9,828 bases of DNA from Deltaproteobacteria bacterium. GTDB lineage: Bacteria > Desulfobacterota > Dissulfuribacteria > Dissulfuribacterales > QOAL01. Positions 7,023-9,828 of the stretch are shown here, in pieces; position 1 is the stretch's first letter, and each line of letters starts with the position of its first letter. The notes below the pieces were generated by a model. That model had not been told where the DNA came from. It worked only from the letters and a program-made list of their open reading frames with translations, and did no database searches. Made by a program: the position numbers and the translations under genes. Where the stretch lies: the NCBI GenBank assembly GCA_026988585.1, contig JALSKY010000233.1:1-9828 (forward strand), written 5' to 3'.

Positions 7023-7072
7023 TCTTAACATGGGGGATAGACAGAGAAAACCCGTTGTTGTCCAATAAAAAA

Positions 7073-7102
7073 TTGACAGTTGACACAGATGGGACGTAAC
7101 AA
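7073..7102 (+). promoter_or_regulatory. Weak candidate promoter for valS (tandem TTGACA)
   Basis: TTGACA occurs twice in tandem (7073-7078 and 7080-7085). The first copy has only poor -10 candidates at the right distance (GTAACA or TAACAA at 7096-7102), so this is a candidate sigma-70 promoter at best. If real, it would give valS a leader of about 300 nt that contains all the inverted repeats described downstream. Confidence 0.25.
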
Positions 7103-7174
7103 CAGAAAAGCCCAAGTCCCACAGGCAATATAGATTGGAGAGGTTGCCGTGAAAACACACAGTCCGGCGCTGTA

Positions 7175-7244
7175 TTTTCATGCCTGAACCAGGTAGTGCC
7201 AGGATAGAGGCCGCATGAAAGTTTAGGTTAAACCCTTGCTTTTT
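7175..7244 (+). terminator. Stem-loop and weak terminator-like element after the HDOD-GAF gene
   Basis: TTTCATG (7176-7182) pairs perfectly with CATGAAA (7214-7220), extended inward across a 3-nt bulge by CCT/AGG (7183-7185, 7208-7210). Immediately after it GTTTA-GGT-TAAAC (7221-7233) forms a short AT-rich hairpin, and CTTTTT follows at 7239-7244. The T-run is 6 nt from the short hairpin, so termination would be inefficient. It may instead be part of the structured valS leader. Confidence 0.25.
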
Positions 7245-7293
7245 GACTCCCTTGAAATATCTTAACAGTCTCTGTATCAAACCAGGATGAAAT

Positions 7294-7375
7294 CAGCATC
7301 TTTTCTGAAAGAGTGATGCTGCTCAACGGCATCAGCAGCCAGTCAGGCCCATTTTTCTCTTTCAGAACAGGCTGC
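7294..7375 (+). promoter_or_regulatory. Candidate structured RNA leader of valS with mutually exclusive stems
   Basis: Five perfect inverted repeats overlap in 82 bases: CAGCATC/GATGCTG (7294-7300, 7315-7321); TTCTGAAAGAG/CTCTTTCAGAA, 11 bp (7303-7313, 7357-7367); TGATGC/GCATCA (7314-7319, 7329-7334); GCTGCT/AGCAGC (7318-7323, 7334-7339); and GCAGCC/GGCTGC (7335-7340, 7370-7375). The 11-bp helix can stack directly on the TGATGC stem, but both exclude the CAGCATC stem, and the GCTGCT and GCAGCC stems compete for the same bases. Such competition is typical of attenuators and riboswitch expression platforms. No canonical terminator is formed, so control at the level of translation or RNA processing is more likely. 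No known riboswitch class was recognised. It ends 40 bp before the valS ATG. Confidence 0.4.
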
Positions 7376-7415
7376 ATGAGATAAACAGCTAATTGCAAGG
7401 AGCCGAAAATACAAG

Positions 7416-9828
7416 ATGACGTCAGATTCTTCACTTCCCAAGGCCTATGAATTCCATGATGTAGAGCCCCGCTGGTACAAAGCGTGGATGGATAATGAGC
7501 TCTTTCGTGCAGAGATAAGACCTGGACGTCCCAACTTCTCAATGGTAATTCCGCCCCCTAATGTAACCGGTGTTCTCCATATCGGGCATGCCTTGAACAA
7601 CACCCTCCAGGACATTCTTGCAAGATACAAGAGGATGGACGGATACAATACCCTCTGGATTCCTGGAACAGATCATGCGGGCATTGCCACGCAGAATGTC
7701 GTGGAAAGGCAGTTGGCACAGGAGGGGCTGACCCGTCACGATGTTGGCAGGGATAAATTCATAGAAAAGGTTTGGAAATGGAAGGAGCAGAGCGGAGGCA
7801 CCATTATAGAACAGCTCAAACGGCTGGGATGCTCGTGTGACTGGAGCAGAGAACGGTTCACCATGGACCAGGGCCTCTCCAGGGCAGTCAGAGAGGTTTT
7901 CGTAAGGCTCTATGAAGAGGATCTCATCTACCGGGGCGATTATATCATAAACTGGTGTCCCAGATGTCATACCGCCCTGGCGGATATAGAGGTGGAGCAC
8001 GAACTGAGCGAAGGCAAGATCTGGTATATGCGTTATCCCCTGGTGGACCCTGCCACAGGAAAGGGATCTGACAGGTATATTGTCGTTGCTACCACCAGGC
8101 CGGAGACCATGCTGGGTGATACTGCTGTTGCAGTGAACCCAGAGGATGAGCGCTACAAAGATCTGGTAGGGCAGTATCTGCTGCTTCCCATCGTTCAGCG
8201 TAAAATTCCCATCATTGCAGACAACCATGTCGATCCTGAATTTGGCACAGGTGCTGTCAAGGTTACACCAGCCCACGATTTCAATGACTTTGAGATAGCA
8301 CAACGGCATGATCTTGAAGCCATCAACATCTTTGACATTGATGCCCATCTTTCGCAGGAAGCAGGGGCATTTGTCGGCAAGGACAGATTTGAGGCAAGAA
8401 AACTGGTATTGCAGGAGCTGGAAAGATTGGGACTCCTGGAAAAGGAGGAGCCCCATTCCCTGGCTGCAGGCCACTGTTACAGGTGCAAAACCATTGTGGA
8501 GCCAAGGCTCTCAAAGCAGTGGTTCGTCAGGATAGAACCCCTTGCCAAACCTGCCCTGGAGGCTGTAAGAAAAGGCGATACCGAGATCATCCCTGGGAAC
8601 TGGGTCAAAACCTATGAGGAGTGGATGACAAACATCAGGGACTGGTGCATCTCTCGTCAGATCTGGTGGGGGCATAGGATTCCTGCCTGGACCTGTTCAC
8701 AATGTGGTCATATCATGGTGAAAAAGGAGGACCCGGACAGTTGTGACAAATGTGGCAGCGCTGAAATTCAACAGGAGACGGATGTACTGGATACCTGGTT
8801 CAGTTCAGCCCTCTGGCCCTTTTCCACCCTTGGCTGGCCAGATGACACCCCGGAGCTGAAGGCCTTCTACCCTACCTCTGTACTGATAACCAGTTTTGAC
8901 ATCCTGTTCTTCTGGGTGGCAAGGATGATGATGATGGGGCTCCATTTCATGAAGGATGTCCCATTCCATCATGTCTATCTCCATGCCCTTGTCAGGGATT
9001 CCCAGGGGCAGAAGATGAGCAAATCCAAGGGCAATGTCATAGATCCCCTGGTGATAATGGATCAATATGGCACTGATGCTGTCCGTTTCACCCTGGCTGC
9101 ATTTGCTGCCCAGGGCAGGGATATCAAGCTGGCCGAGGAACGGATAGAGGGATATCGCCATTTTGTCAACAAGATCTGGAATGGTGCCAGGCTGATCCTG
9201 ATGAATGCAGGGGATATGGCTGACTATGAGAAGGTGGTTGAAGATGCCCTGGAGAAACAGGAGCTGAGCGTAGCAGACCGGTGGATCCTTTCCAGGATGA
9301 ACTCCACTGTCCGCGAGGTCAGGGATGCCCTGGACCATTTCAATTTTGACATCTCCGCTAAGGCCATCTACCGGTTCTTCTGGCGGGAATTCTGTGACTG
9401 GTATCTGGAGCTGGCAAAGCCAGGGCTCAGCGGGCGGGATGAGAAGGGCGCTGCTGCTGCAAGGGCTACAGCCCTTACGGTACTTGACACCTCCCTCAGG
9501 CTTATGCACCCCTTCATGCCATTTGTAACAGAGGAGCTTTGGCATCACCTGCCTGGCCAAAAAGGTTTCATTATGGTGGCAGATTTTCCCAACCATGAAA
9601 AACTTCTTGATTTTTCTGAAGAGGAGCAGGAGATAGAACTTCTCAAGACAGTGATAAGTGGCATCAGAAACGTCAGGGCAGAGCTTGGCATCCATCCAGG
9701 CCTGAAACTCGAGGTGGTATTTCTTCCCCATACCCCTTTGGCAGAGAAGGTTCTGGATGAACACAGCAGTTCCATCTCAAACCTGGCAAGAGTGGAAAAG
9801 ATCTCTTTTATCAACAGCGAGCAGGAGA
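7416..9828 (+). CDS. valS: Valyl-tRNA synthetase (3' end outside window)
   Basis: Class I aminoacyl-tRNA synthetase that charges tRNA-Val in the cytosol and edits mischarged threonine. 804 codons are visible, out of roughly 880-950 in bacterial relatives. The N-terminal catalytic fold shows HIGH (55-58, in TGVLHIGHALN) and GTDHAGIATQ (84-93). The inserted editing domain carries TTRPETMLG (226-234). Zinc-type CxxC pairs lie at C354/C357, C427/C430 and C443/C446, besides an earlier NWCPRC. The catalytic half resumes with DTWFSSALWPF from 459 and the KMSKS loop at 533-537. The anticodon-binding helical domain starts near residue 620 (ADRWILSRM). The C-terminal coiled-coil arm is cut off by the window edge. 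The ATG at 7416 is preceded by AAGGAG (7397-7402) at a rather long spacing of 13 nt. The gene appears to be transcribed with a long, structured leader. No frameshift or missing motif was seen. Confidence 0.98.
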   Translation, partial: MTSDSSLPKAYEFHDVEPRWYKAWMDNELFRAEIRPGRPNFSMVIPPPNVTGVLHIGHALNNTLQDILARYKRMDGYNTLWIPGTDHAGIATQNVVERQLAQEGLTRHDVGRDKFIEKVWKWKEQSGGTIIEQLKRLGCSCDWSRERFTMDQGLSRAVREVFVRLYEEDLIYRGDYIINWCPRCHTALADIEVEHELSEGKIWYMRYPLVDPATGKGSDRYIVVATTRPETMLGDTAVAVNPEDERYKDLVGQYLLLPIVQRKIPIIADNHVDPEFGTGAVKVTPAHDFNDFEIAQRHDLEAINIFDIDAHLSQEAGAFVGKDRFEARKLVLQELERLGLLEKEEPHSLAAGHCYRCKTIVEPRLSKQWFVRIEPLAKPALEAVRKGDTEIIPGNWVKTYEEWMTNIRDWCISRQIWWGHRIPAWTCSQCGHIMVKKEDPDSCDKCGSAEIQQETDVLDTWFSSALWPFSTLGWPDDTPELKAFYPTSVLITSFDILFFWVARMMMMGLHFMKDVPFHHVYLHALVRDSQGQKMSKSKGNVIDPLVIMDQYGTDAVRFTLAAFAAQGRDIKLAEERIEGYRHFVNKIWNGARLILMNAGDMADYEKVVEDALEKQELSVADRWILSRMNSTVREVRDALDHFNFDISAKAIYRFFWREFCDWYLELAKPGLSGRDEKGAAAARATALTVLDTSLRLMHPFMPFVTEELWHHLPGQKGFIMVADFPNHEKLLDFSEEEQEIELLKTVISGIRNVRAELGIHPGLKLEVVFLPHTPLAEKVLDEHSSSISNLARVEKISFINSEQE

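Larger units (their letters stand above)
7023..7415 (+). other. 393-bp gene-free region: HDOD-GAF 3' end and valS leader
   Basis: No gene longer than about 22 codons is supportable here, and I see no tRNA and no T-box. Contents from left to right: a tandem TTGACA pair (7073-7085); a possible 12-residue leader peptide (GTG at 7149, GGAGAGG at 7137-7143, product MKTHSPALYFHA); a stem-loop with arms 7176-7182 and 7214-7220; a weak terminator-like element (GTTTA/TAAAC at 7221-7233, then CTTTTT at 7239-7244); and a dense cluster of inverted repeats at 7294-7375. The valS ribosome site AAGGAG is at 7397-7402. CTCCCTTG at 7248-7255 could pair imperfectly with CAAGGAG at 7396-7402, which would mask that site. 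Confidence 0.5.

Noticed and set aside
7183..7204. TGGCAC on the minus strand resembling the -24 element of a sigma-54 promoter
   Set aside because: The -12 half reads TGGTT rather than TTGCW, and transcription would run away from valS into the 3' end of the HDOD-GAF gene.
7023..7415. T-box, tRNA gene or known riboswitch upstream of valS
   Set aside because: No T-box core, no T-arm-like GTTCRAATC, and no recognised cobalamin, TPP, SAM, glycine or cyclic-di-GMP core sequence could be found by eye.
7539..9764. Long open frames on the minus strand (7539-8474 and 8805-9764)
   Set aside because: They lie antisense to valS, whose plus-strand translation carries all class I synthetase motifs. Their own translations are Cys/His/Leu-rich with no recognisable domain.

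Overview
The window looks like chromosomal DNA from a Gram-negative bacterium of roughly balanced base composition, most plausibly a member of the Desulfobacterota (the former Deltaproteobacteria). This is an inference from three things: two NtrC-type sigma-54 activators lie close together with a soluble NtrB-like kinase, an HDOD-GAF protein sits beside them, and a secreted TolB-N/FlgO-like protein is present. No single gene proves the lineage. I see no insertion sequence, phage gene, CRISPR array, tRNA or rRNA.

Layout. Positions 1-1168 (+) hold the 3' part of a sigma-54-dependent response regulator whose receiver domain is cut by the window edge. It is followed 63 bp later by a secreted, largely disordered 488-residue protein (1232-2698, +). 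Convergent to these, and only 12 bp away, is a minus-strand signalling operon. Read in its own direction, this encodes a cytosolic PAS-HisKA-HATPase histidine kinase (5418-4381), an undescribed 55-codon small ORF (4378-4211) and a complete NtrC-type response regulator (4171-2711). Divergent from the kinase is an HDOD-GAF protein (5562-7022, +). A 393-bp gene-free stretch (7023-7415) precedes valS, the valyl-tRNA synthetase gene, which runs off the right edge (7416-9828+).

How the genes fit together. The kinase and the complete regulator form a textbook NtrB/NtrC-type pair: the kinase would phosphorylate Asp53 of the regulator, whose AAA+ domain would then open sigma-54 promoters. The partial regulator at the left edge is a second activator, with a FleQ-like DNA-recognition helix and an altered sigma-54 contact loop (GAFTHA instead of GAFTGA). 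No gene in the window has a convincing -24/-12 promoter, so the targets of both activators probably lie elsewhere. The HDOD-GAF protein is a probable scaffold or signal integrator that shares its upstream region with the kinase operon. valS is a housekeeping gene.

The points most worth a second look are the valS leader (a perfect 11-bp long-range helix plus several mutually exclusive stems and tiny ORFs), the small ORF between kinase and regulator, the GAFTHA variant, the repeated tryptophan-rich motif in the secreted protein, and the near-duplicated start-site module in front of the kinase. I did not find a clear-cut new defence, mobile or biosynthetic system.
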